Shown here: positions 26,616 to 37,586 of the stretch, piece after piece
Layout of the letters: each line of letters opens with the position of its first letter
How positions within the stretch are numbered: the stretch's first letter is position 1
Program-made: the position numbers and the translations under genes
The notes under the pieces: model-generated
What the model was told of the DNA's origin: nothing
The model's database searches: none
Seen by the model: only the letters and a program-made list of their open reading frames with translations
NCBI GenBank assembly: GCA_019022495.1
Contig: JAFEKR010000090.1
Location: 1-64,000 of the forward strand
DNA length: 64,000 nucleotides
Direction of reading: 5' to 3'
Origin: Epichloe hybrida
Taxonomy: Eukaryota; Ascomycota; Sordariomycetes; Hypocreales; Clavicipitaceae

Positions 26616-27270
26616 GACCTCTAAATGCGCATCTCTCCTTTTTTGAATGCGTATCTCCCCTTAGTCCTAAAACAAAAGCATAACCCACCTACCTAATTTT
26701 AGTGTAGCTTACGTTTATTAATTTTTACTATTTACTAGGATTCCTATATATATAATACTTCATGCAAGTGTGTTACATTGTATTGCGTTATATAACGTTA
26801 CGTTACGTTACATTGCGTTATGTTATAGGGCCTAGTAACAATAAAAGAAATGGAATTACATGTATTATCTCCTTAGGCGTCCGAAGCCTTGTGGAGTCAC
26901 GTCAGCTAGGGTCTGTCTCTAATTAGACAGAAGTGAATTAGAGGTATATTTGCTTATATATAAATAGGCTAATACTAAATATACTACTAATTTTACCTGT
27001 ATAAAGCACTACACCACACTTTCACGTACTTACGCGGTCACTAACCTTGTGGCAGGGGGGCTGTGGGGGCCCCACGGATCCACAAGGCTTCGGACGCCTA
27101 AGGAGACAATAAGAATTATATATTATGGTAAGCTGCTATAAGCTACCTATATTTAGTACTAAACAGAGCTAGGATGTTTAGTAGGAAATTAAGCGAAAAG
27201 ATACTTGTTCCGTTTTAGGACTAAGGGGAGATACGCATTCAAAAAAGGAGACATGCGCATTTAGAGGTCC
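26616..27270. mobile_element. TA-flanked MITE with ~57-bp terminal inverted repeats
   Basis: The left end begins GACCTCTAAATGCGCAT and the right end is its near-perfect complement (ATGCGCATTTAGAGGTCC). The repeats extend about 57 bp to GTCCTAAAAC. TA dinucleotides flank both ends (26614-26615 and 27271-27272), as for Tc1/mariner-type elements. There is no transposase ORF. Inside are an AT-rich stretch with ACGTT-type short repeats (near 26778-26826) and a nested MITE. The left end lies 75 bp upstream of the NRPS start codon. Confidence 0.8.
26865..27109. mobile_element. Nested TA-flanked MITE
   Basis: This 245-bp element lies inside the 26616-27270 MITE. Its terminal inverted repeats read TCTCCTTAGGCGTCCGAAGC inward, pairing with GCTTCGGACGCCTAAGGAGA at the right, about 30 bp in all. 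TA flanks both ends (26863-26864 and 27110-27111). It has no coding capacity and is GC-richer than the element around it. Confidence 0.8.
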
Positions 27271-27272
27271 TA

Positions 27273-28067
27273 GTTTCCCGGCTGTTAAGGCTTGCTGAAG
27301 TCTTCTAGCCTGACCGCCTTGCGTGGGTTGACGAGAGTGGTGAAAAGGTCAAAAAGAGAGGCCATTCGTGTAGCCGTGCCTAAGGCACTAGCGTCGTATC
27401 ATAACGAGGGAGTGCCCCTATTAATTAACCAAAACAATAAGCAGCTGTAAGATGGGTCTGTCATCCTCAGTGGTCATAACTAACGTCGAGTCTGCAGCTA
27501 ACCTGCTGATTGAAAGCACGCAATAACGTAGCTATGCCTACTAGCCAGCGCTACCGTCCTGAAAACTGGCCTGCGCCTGCGGCCTACATTTTCATCACCT
27601 GAATCTGTTGTCAATAACCTGAGATCCCGTTGGTGGATGATCGGCCGGGTGTATACCAGTTACGTGGTGACGATGCGGTGAGGGTCTTGCCTAAGTGTTT
27701 GAGACGGCTCATGACTAACATACAGATTTTTATATCGTCATATAGGTACGGTGGCAATAGCTAATTCGTCATTATAATGCAGTGAGGTCTTGCATGAGTG
27801 TTTGAGATAGCTTATAACTGACATATAGATTTTTATATCGTCCTATCGGTACCCTTCCTTCCCCCTATTAAAAATAATCAAATAGAGATAGAGGCTCCAC
27901 TCACCGGGTCTGGCTGCCGAAATCAATATCTTCGGTTCATGCCGGCAGTGACAAACTCGGTATCTGTTAGACCGAGCAGCTAGGATCAGAAATGAGGGTA
28001 TGGATCGAGTTGCCTGTCCTTATAACAGGGTGCGGATTATAGTTTAAATAACTAAGTACCTATACCA
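27273..28067. other. Gene-free stretch with a short direct duplication
   Basis: There is no supported gene. The notable content is a ~73-bp direct repeat: one copy at about 27674-27748, the other at about 27779-27851, both containing CAGTGAGG/CGGTGAGG-like starts and ATAGATTTTTATATCGTC-like cores. They are about 80% alike by eye. The stretch may be remnants of further transposons. Confidence 0.5.
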
Positions 28068-28069
28068 TA

Positions 28070-28307
28070 CAGTCTAACCCCTAAATGATTTTACACTCGC
28101 TACAAGCCTCACGCAGGGCAGCTACTATTAGCTATAAGTGGCTAATATAAGTGAAGCTATTAGGGATATTACAGGGGTTTAAAGGTACTAAGTTATCCTA
28201 GTAAATAGCATGTAATTCAAGGTGTTCTTTAACTTACCTAGTGATTTGTTATTAGCCTATTGCCCCTAGTCATGTACCTCGTGTAAAATCGTTTAGGGGT
28301 TAGACTT
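28070..28307. mobile_element. TA-flanked MITE, Tc1/mariner-like termini
   Basis: The 238-bp element begins CAGTCTAACCCCTAAATGAT and ends with the complement (ATCGTTTAGGGGTTAGACTT), with about 27 bp of inverted repeat. TA flanks it at 28068-28069 and 28308-28309. CAGT-type ends with TA duplications suit a Tc1/mariner derivative. It has no ORF. It sits 4 bp from an LTR tip, so it may have inserted at the edge of an older element. Confidence 0.8.
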
Positions 28308-28311
28308 TAGG

Positions 28312-28345
28312 TGTCATAACTATGGTAGGAGAGATATAAACAGAG
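28312..28345 (+). repeat. LTR tip fragment matching the 13.4-14.2 kb repeats
   Basis: TGTCATAACTATGGTAGGAG and the following AGATATAAACAGAG match the minus-strand start of the two ~410-bp repeats at 13361-14195. Similarity stops after about 34 bp. It is a broken terminal piece of that LTR family, less mutated than the copies in the RIP block. Confidence 0.6.
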
Positions 28346-29760
28346 GTGCAAGGAGGGGGCGACGTGCATGAAGGCAGAACCCCGCGGCGTTGGGCGGTGA
28401 AGGCAGCTCTGTGCAACCCTAACCCTGGAATTCATTCATCTACTCTACGCTCGCCCGTGTTCGCGACAAAGACTTGTCCATTTGAACCTGATCAATCTCA
28501 TCTTCCACCGCTTGCAAAGCGTCAGCGTCCGCGCAGGCCACCCCAGGCACCGCACCCGTCACGGCGGCGGGCATTGGGCATTTGTCCACTCAACCACTTG
28601 TCAGCCACGAGATGCTGCTCCGCACAGGGAAATCACACCAGAGCGCGTCCTCTCGTTGGATCTTGCCCCGTTTTCAACGCGGGGGGGGGGGTTGATCACT
28701 GGCACTCCCCATCGTCGATATTATATCCCTTGTTCGATGCGTGAAAATTCTCCGCTCCCCGTTCGGTGAAGAGTCTCGCGGCACTAATACGGAGTAGCAT
28801 CGGTCACTATGTATGTATATATACCTACGATGCCCCCACCAAGTTAACTTTGTTCCACGTAATACGGACTACTCCGTACATACTACATAATTCGTCCCTT
28901 GGGCTATCGGGGATCGGTGTAGCAGTGGTTGGTTGCATGCAGCGTTCAGGGGTGTGAATCCTTGTCCGTTGCTGGGGCGGAAATGTCTTCCATGATTGAT
29001 GGTGAACTCTCATGCCGGCAGTTTGCATCGAGGTGAACAGTCATGCTATGCTGTAATGCTGCCCCGATTCCGGAAACCCGTTTTCCCGCTGACGTCATTT
29101 TCAGAGCCGTTTCCACGCCACCAGGTGTTATTGCTTGCGCAATCCGTTTATTAGGCGTTGTATGTGGCTTGCGCCTGGGCCGGCGTAGTATTTCGACGAA
29201 AAGTCCAAGAAACTGCAGTTTCTTCCGATGTGAGCGACGTTTGATCCGACACCGAATGCCCACGCCCGCCCTGGGCCATTCCCTCGTCCATTAGCTCAAA
29301 GGATCCATCCACTGGAGACATCCGTTCGGTCACGCATTGCGAAATGAATCGAGCAAAAGTCTACATTCCTTGCGGAAACAAGCAGTCGACACTCTTTTTG
29401 TTCTCCTGCAAAACATCCCCGTGCAAGATGTAGACGATGAAGCATCCCAAGTAGATCGGAATAAAGTACCAAAAAAAAAAACAGCCGAGTTGATATATAA
29501 CACGACGGCCGACAAATAGCCTGCCGGGAAATCCAGATATCCGACCCTGCACACAACTTTTATGAGCATGCTCAGACAAAAGCCAAACTCCGTCCTCCAG
29601 CCAAATGAATTTGACAGTGTGTCGCCTCAGAAATCTACTAATAAAGGCCTGGATGGAAGACCAAGCCAAGCAAATGTGAAATAGTGTCGTTGGTCTGCAT
29701 TCCCGTTACTCCCCCCTCATTGGTACAAGACAAAGAAATCACGCCCCGATTTCCCTGTCG
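28346..29760. other. Intergenic, no supported gene
   Basis: Short overlapping ORFs exist on both strands, but none shows a recognisable domain or a consistent exon structure. It contains a G run (about 28681-28690) and two copies of the TACGGAGTA motif (28788-28796 and, as TACTCCGTA, 28870-28878). The part next to 29760 should include the 3' untranslated region of the minus-strand gene that follows. Confidence 0.5.
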
Positions 29761-30481
29761 TCAGAACATTTCATCGCCAAAAATTTCGTCAAAGTTGTCG
29801 TCCGCCGCATCCTCTTGGTTCGAATCGTTCCCTTCCAATGCTAGTGAGCTTTCAGAAAGGCCAGTGTAGTGGCTGTTTGCAGACGATGGCCATGTTGAAT
29901 TGTTGTCTGCACGAGGCTGTTAAAAATCCATCGTTGCAAGACCAAGGATTGATAGAGGACAAGCAAACGAGGCCATACTCACCCAGACTTCATAGATAGA
30001 TTTGTTCTGATTTTCACTTGGCCCCACGCAGAGCTGGTTGCCGACGTGTCTTGGTAGCGGCGGTTGTCTCTCTTTTTTCCAAAGTTTCTTTCCGCTTGCT
30101 TGCTTTTCGTTTCGACTTTTCTTGCCTCGGTGGCGGCGGAGGAGATTTCGGACGGCTTTCGGACGACTGAGTCGTCGGCAATGTCTTGCTGCGAGGCTGT
30201 TGTGGTGTATTGCTAATCTGAGTGGTTGACGGAATTGAGTCTGGCGTTGATGAAAAGGAGGGATTGAAAGAGTACGAGTCTGTGCCACCGTAGGTAAACT
30301 GTGGTTGATCATCAAGCCCTGTTGAAAGGTCCGGATATTTCGGCTCGGTGGTATCATGGCCAAACATGCACTTTCCAGGCGAGTTTAAGAAGGAATCGGC
30401 TCCTGACTCCAAGATCAAGGATTCGTCGGCATCAGGTCTTTCACCTGGGATCTGGCCAAGTGTGAGATTGGCAGTCAACAT
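29761..30481 (-). CDS. bZIP-like basic protein, frame-disrupted
   Basis: The first ATG in the long frame is at 30481 (MLTANLTLGQIPGERPD). About 100 residues of Ser/Thr/Pro-rich sequence lead to a Lys/Arg-rich stretch (KSKRKASKRKETLEKRETTA) that resembles the start of an ATF/CREB-type bZIP basic region, then a stop. In the +1 frame the sequence continues to KSIYEVW, a GTGAGT donor (29977-29982) and a TTTTTAACAG acceptor. A second exon (29916-29761) ends in an acidic tail, FDEIFGDEMF. The acidic terminus suggests a transcription factor. The frames do not join without a ±1 change near an A6 run at about 30080, and no leucine zipper is visible. It is either a sequencing indel, an unrecognised intron, or a decayed gene. 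Confidence 0.45.
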
Positions 30482-32019
30482 AATATACGCATGCGTCTCC
30501 ACTCGAGCTTATAGTGTCGATGTAGTTTGGGGTTTCCAAGCACTGCACAATGACAGCTAGAATCGTTGACGACAGTGAAATAGTTGTTTAATTGAATTGC
30601 ATACCATTTGTCTATTCTTCCTTCTTACGGGTGGGTGGAGGTCAAGATCCGTGTTGGTTGTCGTTGTCGTAGTTGACGTTTTTTTGTTTTTTTTTGTTTT
30701 TTTTTTGCTTTTTTTTCGACAAAAAGGGAGCAGGTTTCAGATGGTCGCACTATGGACTGTCAAACTCACGTCGTAATACGGCAGCGATCGTATGTCTTGA
30801 CGAGTTGGAGAAATCGGATGCTGGTTGGAGCAATGATGTTTCTAGGACTGATGAACTATGACCAGAACCTAAAAGCTCAGTGTAGCAGTAAAGGGGAGGA
30901 GTAGAGGAGAAAGGATTCTAGTCGAATCACTTTAGTCGAATCACTTTCTCGAGAAGGTTCCTCGTCATGAACTTTTGTTTTTTTCTGACATGTAGAGGAG
31001 GGGGAGGCCCTGGTGCTTCACTGTACATACCTAGCTTACATGGGCAGATTCCACAAGAACACACAGTGTATATGATGCACTATTAGTACGCCCGTACAGA
31101 GTACACCTATGTAGATTCCAAGGTTGCGGATGGCTTGATGGAAACGAATCCGGACAAAACAGTCCGGAACGGCCTGGCTGTTCGGCACATGGCACATGCA
31201 TGGCTCGCGAACATTCTCGCGAACGCACACGGTTAACGCACACGGTTAACGCACACGGTTAACGCACACGGGCGGCCCCAACCATGAATGAACGACTGCG
31301 CATGATGTGACACATTGTACCGAGTACGGAGTATTCAATCCGTTTGGGTGTGCCAAGACCCCAGCGGTGTACTGGTACTACCGAACCGTGGTTCCTTGGG
31401 GACAAGCAAGGTAACGAGATCTAGCGAGGAAACACGGATAAAGTGAAGGAAGCTTAACATTAGCAAATGGAACGGCCGCCAACCCGTCCGTCCTGCTCCG
31501 GCTCCCTCCCCGTCCTCGGGGACCCGGAACAAGAAGTCCTGGCGCACGGCGCAACCATGGAGAAGTACTCCGAGCAACTGGAAATCAACTGATGGATCCT
31601 TGTCAGCGTCGTCTGCCAAGCTCGAGCTCTGATGGGATCGACCGGGTCGACTTTTGTGAGGGGGCATCTTTCCCGCCCCGGCCCCGGCCCCGGCCACGCA
31701 AAGTTGCACAAAAAGTTATTACACAGTGCTTCGAAATCGTCACATTCGAACTGTGGAGTGAAATGGGAGCAAAGAGCGACGGGAAAGAGAAGAAGATATG
31801 TGGATTTGCTATCTAGGAATTCCAGTATCTAGCAAGGGAAACGGAAGCTTATTACGAGCTCCAAATCTATTCATCCAATGAATCTGACTCCTTTGAGGAG
31901 TGCGGCAAGTCGCATCATTCACTCGCATCGCAAAGTAAGATATGGTACGTTGCACTCATCATGATGGCTATCCGCCCCTCGGCTCCTCGGGCGGGCACAA
32001 GATTTGTCTGCGTGGCTAA
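30482..32019. other. Intergenic region with low-complexity tracts
   Basis: It separates the divergent bZIP-like gene (minus) and the Zn2Cys6 gene (plus), so it holds both promoters. It carries a T-rich tract at about 30680-30719, a 13-bp tandem repeat (31222-31271), a duplicated GTCGAATCACTTT near 30923-30950, one TACGGAGTA (31325-31333), and a GGCCCC repeat near 31679-31695. No gene is supported. Confidence 0.55.
31222..31271. repeat. 13-bp tandem repeat, ~3.8 copies
   Basis: AACGCACACGGTT is repeated head to tail at 31222-31234, 31235-31247 and 31248-31260, followed by AACGCACACGG. It lies about 750 bp upstream of the Zn2Cys6 gene start. Each unit contains GTTAAC at the joint. Confidence 0.9.
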
Positions 32020-34620
32020 ATGAAACTCACAGGCACTGCATGCTGGCCCTGCCGGCAGCGCAAGGTGAAATGCGACAACAAGCAGCCATGCGAGAATTGC
32101 GTCAGAAGAGAACATCCCCAACTCTGCTCTTACAAGCCCAACCGCGCTTCGGCGAATAAGAATGCACCTCCTACCCAGAATGGTCAGAATGGTCTATCCC
32201 GAAAGCGGGCGCGTTCGTTTTCCGATTGTCAAGACGAAAGCCGAAAGTCCGAACGCGGGGACAGCTGGCCACGGGCCATAGGTATGTGGCTGTTGTCAGT
32301 ATTCATGGGCACCATGTTTATTTTCTCACAATGGCTTGGTAGGCATATCGACTACTCTCGATGAAAGCGAATCTGTGGGAGACCGTTATCTGGGCCAGAA
32401 CAGCATTCCGGCTTTGCTCCGAGAGCAATCTTCGCCCATTGAGAAGAATGACAATGTTGATCTTCGGCGGGACATGCGATCGATTCTCGGTCTAGATACT
32501 TCTGCACCATTTCCTCTCATGTCTTCGCTGCATCTGCACAAACTGGCACAGGATATATCGGCCGAATTGCCGTCTGATCGAGAAGTCATCAAGTACGTGG
32601 GCAAGACATTTCCCATGCATGCTTCCCGCGTCATTTATTAACACCCAAACAGGCTATTTCGCACGTACAAGGAGATCCCCCAGCCATTCTGGGGTTTTGT
32701 ATACGACATTGATGATTTTGAATCGAAACTCATGATATATCTTGAAGACCGGTCCCGCAACGCCTCCAGCTCTGTCCGGTCCTCTCGGCCAGTAACTGCG
32801 TCCTGGCTTGCCATTCTCTTCGCAGTCTTGGCGGTCGGCTCTCAATACCACGAATCGCCGTATCATGTCCGAACTCGTGATTCACAAAAATACATACAAA
32901 TCTCGTTTCATTTCCTACGGCTTGGCAATTTCTTACTGAGGTATGTTCACCACGCGCTGTCGGGATTGTGTGAGGTTTCGTGCTAAAACCATCAGGCCCT
33001 CGTTTGACTCCATTCAAGCATTGCTTCTGACGGGGTTTGTTCTTCTGAACGATATGAAGGCAGAAGCTTCCTGGGCATTGACAGGGCTCACATGTCGCTT
33101 AGCACAGTCTCTGGGTCTGCATCGCGCAACGGCCAGCTTGGAGGGACGTGACAGTCTTTCGCCAGACGCCAAAGCAAAGGAAATGATTCGAAGAAAGCTA
33201 TGGTGGACATGTGTCTGGCATGACACTCTCACATCCCTCTCATTCGATCGGTAAGCGCGGCTTGCATTTTTTTTCTTTTTTTTCTTTTTTTTCTTTTTTT
33301 TTTCTTTTTTTTTTTTTTTTTTCTTTTTTTTTTCTCGCCCATGCTGAATCTGACAAACTCCCCCCAGGTGCCCAATGACCAATTTTCCCAGTTGCGAAAT
33401 ACCCGTCAGTCTGGAGGCAGCAGCTGGCACGCATACCTACTTGGAAATGATGTACCATCTCATTGAGATATGTTCGCGACGTCTGAATCCCGACGCCACC
33501 TTTACGTCCTCATATGGCCAGATTGTGGACAATTGTGAGGCTGTCGAAAACCTCCGTCGGCGGTCCTTGCCACATATGCAAGACAGGGACAAGTGTAAAA
33601 CGGCGCTGCATCGCCTCCAGTATTTCGCCATCCGGCTTCACACGTCCTTTGTCATATCGGTCGCTTGTCGCCCAGCGCTGAAGCGCACCTGTGATTTCGA
33701 TCCCAGGCAGAAGAAGGAACTGGCAGACCGATGCAAGGAGAACCTGACCGAGACGGTTCGAATGTTTCTGGCCATGCATCAACTGTCCGTGATTCCCACC
33801 CGAAGCTGGGCATTCACATATCACGGACTCTCGTCAGCTCTTCTCTTGTGCATCCTGTGCGAGACCAAGACTGACCCGGAAATTCGACAGCTGCAACGAG
33901 ACTTGATCGCTGCCCTTTCTGCGACAGCAGCAAAGGAAGCAACTTCGCCCGAACCTCACATTGCAGTAAGCGAAAAGGACATCGAACTATCCGGCCCGCT
34001 CTGGCGAGCACTCACTGCGCTCAGAAACATCTACGAGCACGGCACCGTCGTAGGGTCGGCCCTCAACCGCGAGGGCGGCTCTTCTGCCGGAGAAAGCGGT
34101 ACACGGACGCCTTTGCCTCCATTCGCGACGGGCACCCAGAACGCGTCGCATCTCCATCCTCAGATCCAAGGTGGCCTGCCCAGCAGCGATGCTCATAAAG
34201 ATGCCGCGCTCGCCATGGCTGAGCTGCAAAATGGTGCCTCGTTGCAAGACTTTTCAGGGCAAGTTCACACAGCCAGCAGCACATGCATGGTCCGCGGGAG
34301 CACCGCAGGAGCTCAAACCCCCCATCTAACAACAGGAACAGGCTGCCGTACGCTCAACCACTTCCAGTCAACATGGTTGATGGCCCGCCGGGCTTGACGG
34401 CTGATCAGACGCAGTTCATGGCACCCATGGACCTGTACGACTCCATCTGGGGTGGTATGTGTTGAAATCCCATTCGACTTGACTCGATATCGACTCGCCA
34501 TTGCTGACTGACGGTACTGTAGAATCCCCCGATCCTTGGGGCGCCAGCGTGGACGCAATGAACTTTGACTTTATCCCCCAGCCACCGCCTGGGCAACCGC
34601 AACAGCAATTTTACTTCTAG
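32020..34620 (+). CDS. Zn2Cys6 transcription factor with fungal-specific regulatory domain
   Basis: A nuclear DNA-binding regulator. The zinc cluster is at the very N terminus: ACWPCRQRKVKCDNKQPCENC with six cysteines in the expected spacing. Exons by splice sites are 32020-32281, 32343-32592, 32653-32940, 32996-33250, 33368-about 34250, about 34260-34454 and 34523-34620. The middle region (SFDSIQALLLTGFVLLNDMKAEASWALTGLTCRLAQSLGLHR, then RRKLWWTCVWHDT) is typical of the Fungal_trans family. The fourth intron (33251-33367) is mostly a T-rich tract. Between about 34245 and 34262 the frame must change by an unresolved short intron or an indel to reach the end (SIWG/ESPDPWGAS to QQFYF). The start is the first ATG before the cluster; an upstream exon is possible. 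Target genes are unknown. Confidence 0.88.
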
Positions 34621-35184
34621 TAACGACGTGGTGGATTTGATTTAGCGACAGTGTTTTATTGAAACGTGGATCTGAAATGTATCCGACGGGGTTGGTATCG
34701 CTTTGTTTTGGAGCGGGCGCTTCTACGTTTTATTGTGTCTTCACATAAGCACCACCACTTGGTCAGAGTTGGGAGCACGGAATTCAAGTCATGTGCTCCA
34801 TCGCAACCACGAAAAGAAGTTTCCATTTTTTTTTGACCATCAATCTTTCATATATAGTCGTCAGGGCTCTCTTTGATCATCCGTTTCGCCTCCTATGAGG
34901 ACAGCGAATCAGATCGCACACACACAATTCAAGAGGTTACACGCCTGCTTGAACAGGCGATAAACACTCCCAAAGTAGGTACGGTACGACAATCAATGCT
35001 CATCATCCGACTGGGGGGCTTCACATCAAGCCCATCAATTAAAAATCGTCATCAAAGCATGACGCGGAATTTCTTTCTCTATTCGTTGGCTGGAGCGTCG
35101 TGTTACTTTGCAAGTCAATCGCCGCGGACTGGAACACAATCATTTCTGTCTCTTATTTTTTTTCTTGTTCAGTCATTGAACCTC
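34621..35184. other. Intergenic between convergent genes
   Basis: It holds the 3' flanks of the Zn2Cys6 gene (plus) and RIO1 (minus). The reading frame at 34873-35307 is a shadow and overlaps the last RIO1 exon. I see no further feature. Confidence 0.6.
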
Positions 35185-36938
35185 TTACTTCTTACGTCTC
35201 GAGGTACTCGAAACAAGCTTCTTCTTCAAGTGCTTGGGCATCTTTGTCTTGCGCTTTTCACGCTTGGCTTCTTTCACCTCCTGCTTGTGTTGCTGTTGCT
35301 GGGTTAGCACGGTCGTAATGACACGGCGTAGCATGATACTACAGAGGGAGACATGTGTATGCGAACCTTCTTTTCATCCTTGTCTTGAAATTTACGACCT
35401 CTAGGGGTACCCTTTTCAAATCGACTCTCGTCACCAGACTCTCCGCTGGATAGGCTGGCGCCGTCATCGGAATCATCCTCTGAGTCTGATGATTCTTCTC
35501 CCTGTTCGCCCTGGGCCGTGGGTTGAACGACCTGGTCTGCCAGAAGATTCTTGTAGACCAACTCGTTGCCCTCGCCTTGGCTGAGCTTCTGGGCATCTTT
35601 TTCCATGTTGTAGACTTGTTCTAGCGTTTGAGGGATATACTGGTTTCGGAAAACTTGGTTATCAACTTCGAACTCGGCAGCTGCTTCGTCGTCACCATCA
35701 GCAGCATTTTCGCGTGTTTCATACAACTTTTCGAGCGAATCGCCGACGCCAGGTTCTTCTGTGGGTCCCTCGGCGGCCGTGATGAAGTTGAAGATGGCGC
35801 GGTCAGACAGTGTGTCTACGCCCTTGCGCCGGAAGAAGTCGCCCACGTTCTTGATGTCCATCCGCAGAAACTCTAGGGACCGGGGATGGTCGGGCTCCAC
35901 ACTTTGAGACACATCAATGATGTACAGTACACCTTTGTGGTAGAGAATGTTGTACTCGCTCAAATCGGCGTGCACTAGCCGACAAACCTGGAACATCTTG
36001 CGCATGATACCTAGAAGCTGCAGGTACAGACTCCTCCACTGCTGCTCCACATCGTCTCCTGTCAGGACGGCATCACGAAGTCGGGGATACGCCCAGCCCT
36101 TCCTATCACCCAGAAATCCCATGACAAGAACGTGCAACTTCAAGGAAATGGGTTCCGGGCAGGGAATGCCGGCATTATAGATTCTTCGCAGGTTTCGGAA
36201 CTCCTTCTCCGCCCAAAGCTTGACCATCTTGCGGTTGTTGCCCTTGTCAAAGCCACCTTTGAATCGGTGCTCGCCAGTGATATATCTCTCTCGATCCTTG
36301 AAGACGAGGATGGCTGTTTTGTAGACCTTGATGGCCTTTTGTATCACATCTCCCGTCTTTTCGTCTACTAATATGGCGCCGTAGACGTTGGCTTCCTTTC
36401 CGGTGCTGATGGCGCCATGGACCTCGCTCACGAACCCACGGTTGATCATTTGCAACAAGATCATGCGAGTGCGTTGATCCAGCACCTGTTCGCTCGTGGC
36501 GCGGTCGGCCTTGTCCTTGTCCTTCTCTTCGCCTCGCTTGACAGAATCGAGGCGAATCTTGGCAGCGTGTTTCGACAGAGTAGCTACTTGGTCGTCCACA
36601 CTGGCAAATGTGTTTGCCGTGGGCTTCTGCTGATTCGAGCGGGGGAGAGCAGTGCCTCCGTCGGTGTTGTCGTGAAGTTGGCGCTGGCGATTATACGTTT
36701 TGGTCAGTTCCCTCGCGTCTTCTGCCCATTCTTCCTCGTCGGCATCTTGAAAAATGTCGTCTAGGTCGTCTTCGTCTTCGTCTTCGTTGTGGTCTTCTAA
36801 ATGAGGGGCACCGCGGGGCGTGCGCACTTGGGAGGCATCTTCTTGCGCGGGTTCGACGTAGCCTTGGTTGGCCGTGTATGTGAAGGGTGGCTCATGAGGA
36901 GCAGCCGGTGATGCGGCTGGTGCGGTGTCTTGGGGCAT
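35185..36938 (-). CDS. RIO1: RIO1 family atypical protein kinase
   Basis: RIO1 acts in cytoplasmic maturation of the 40S ribosomal subunit. Exon 1 (36938-35367) encodes an acidic N-terminal region, then the RIO domain. This has the nucleotide loop STGKEANVY, a Lys in KAIKVYK, the catalytic HADLSEYNIL, and the metal-binding IIDVSQSV. An acidic Ser/Glu/Asp tail follows. A 68-nt intron (35299-35366) has a GTGCTAACCCAG 3' end and an unusual GTTCGC donor. It leads to a 37-residue lysine-rich last exon (KQEVKEAKREKRKTKMPKHL), which is the normal RIO1 C terminus. Without the splice the frame would end in unrelated residues. Total about 560 residues, as expected for fungi. Confidence 0.95.
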
Positions 36939-37586
36939 AGTTGCAAGGTTTTTTTAAGGCGGCGGGTTAATCTGCAAAGATGCTCTGGTGGTGCGTGGTG
37001 GTTGAGCGGTGGCAGTGGTGCTGCTGATAATATCGGGCACGATAATATCTTGGTGTGGCAGCGTGTGGCAGCCGACTTTTTTTTGACTTGACCCCACCTT
37101 GCTCTCGCAACTGGAAGTGGGTGTGACTCATCATGGTCCCATGGAGGGGGCGGCAGCACTTGGGTCCGGTCAGGCTGCCACTTGCAGCGCGCATGCTGTT
37201 GGATTTTGTCAAAAATTGAACACGCATATGCCGTTAGTCCGAATCAGGATAGACGATTCACCTACACATGTTAGTGCCGAAGAGATGCGATGAGAAACGA
37301 GACGCGCGGAGATTGCACAAACCCCGACGTCTTTCCGCCTCGGTGCCTCTCAGATGACATCAGCATCAATCGAAATGCCGACACTACTACCCGTGGACTG
37401 CCCGTGGACTACCCGTGGCGTTTCCGAACCGACCCAGCATAGTCCGTACCAAGCAACTATAAAGTACAGGGTCGACGTCGCGCCCATCATCTCGATGACC
37501 ATGAATGAGCAATCCCGTCATAATAAACACACGACAAATCAGGTCGTGAAACCACCCCAAAATCCAGTAGCACTCAACGTCCCATC
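36939..37586. promoter_or_regulatory. Divergent intergenic promoter region, RIO1 / aldo-keto reductase
   Basis: The two genes start in opposite directions 648 bp apart, so both promoters must lie here. A TATAAAG at 37458-37464 sits about 125 bp upstream of the reductase start and is a plausible TATA element for it. No comparable element stands out near RIO1. The reading frames here are not convincing genes. Confidence 0.5.

Noticed and set aside
28346..29669. Many short ORFs on both strands between the LTR tip and the bZIP-like gene
   Set aside because: They overlap in several frames, show no domain, and cannot be linked by good splice sites.
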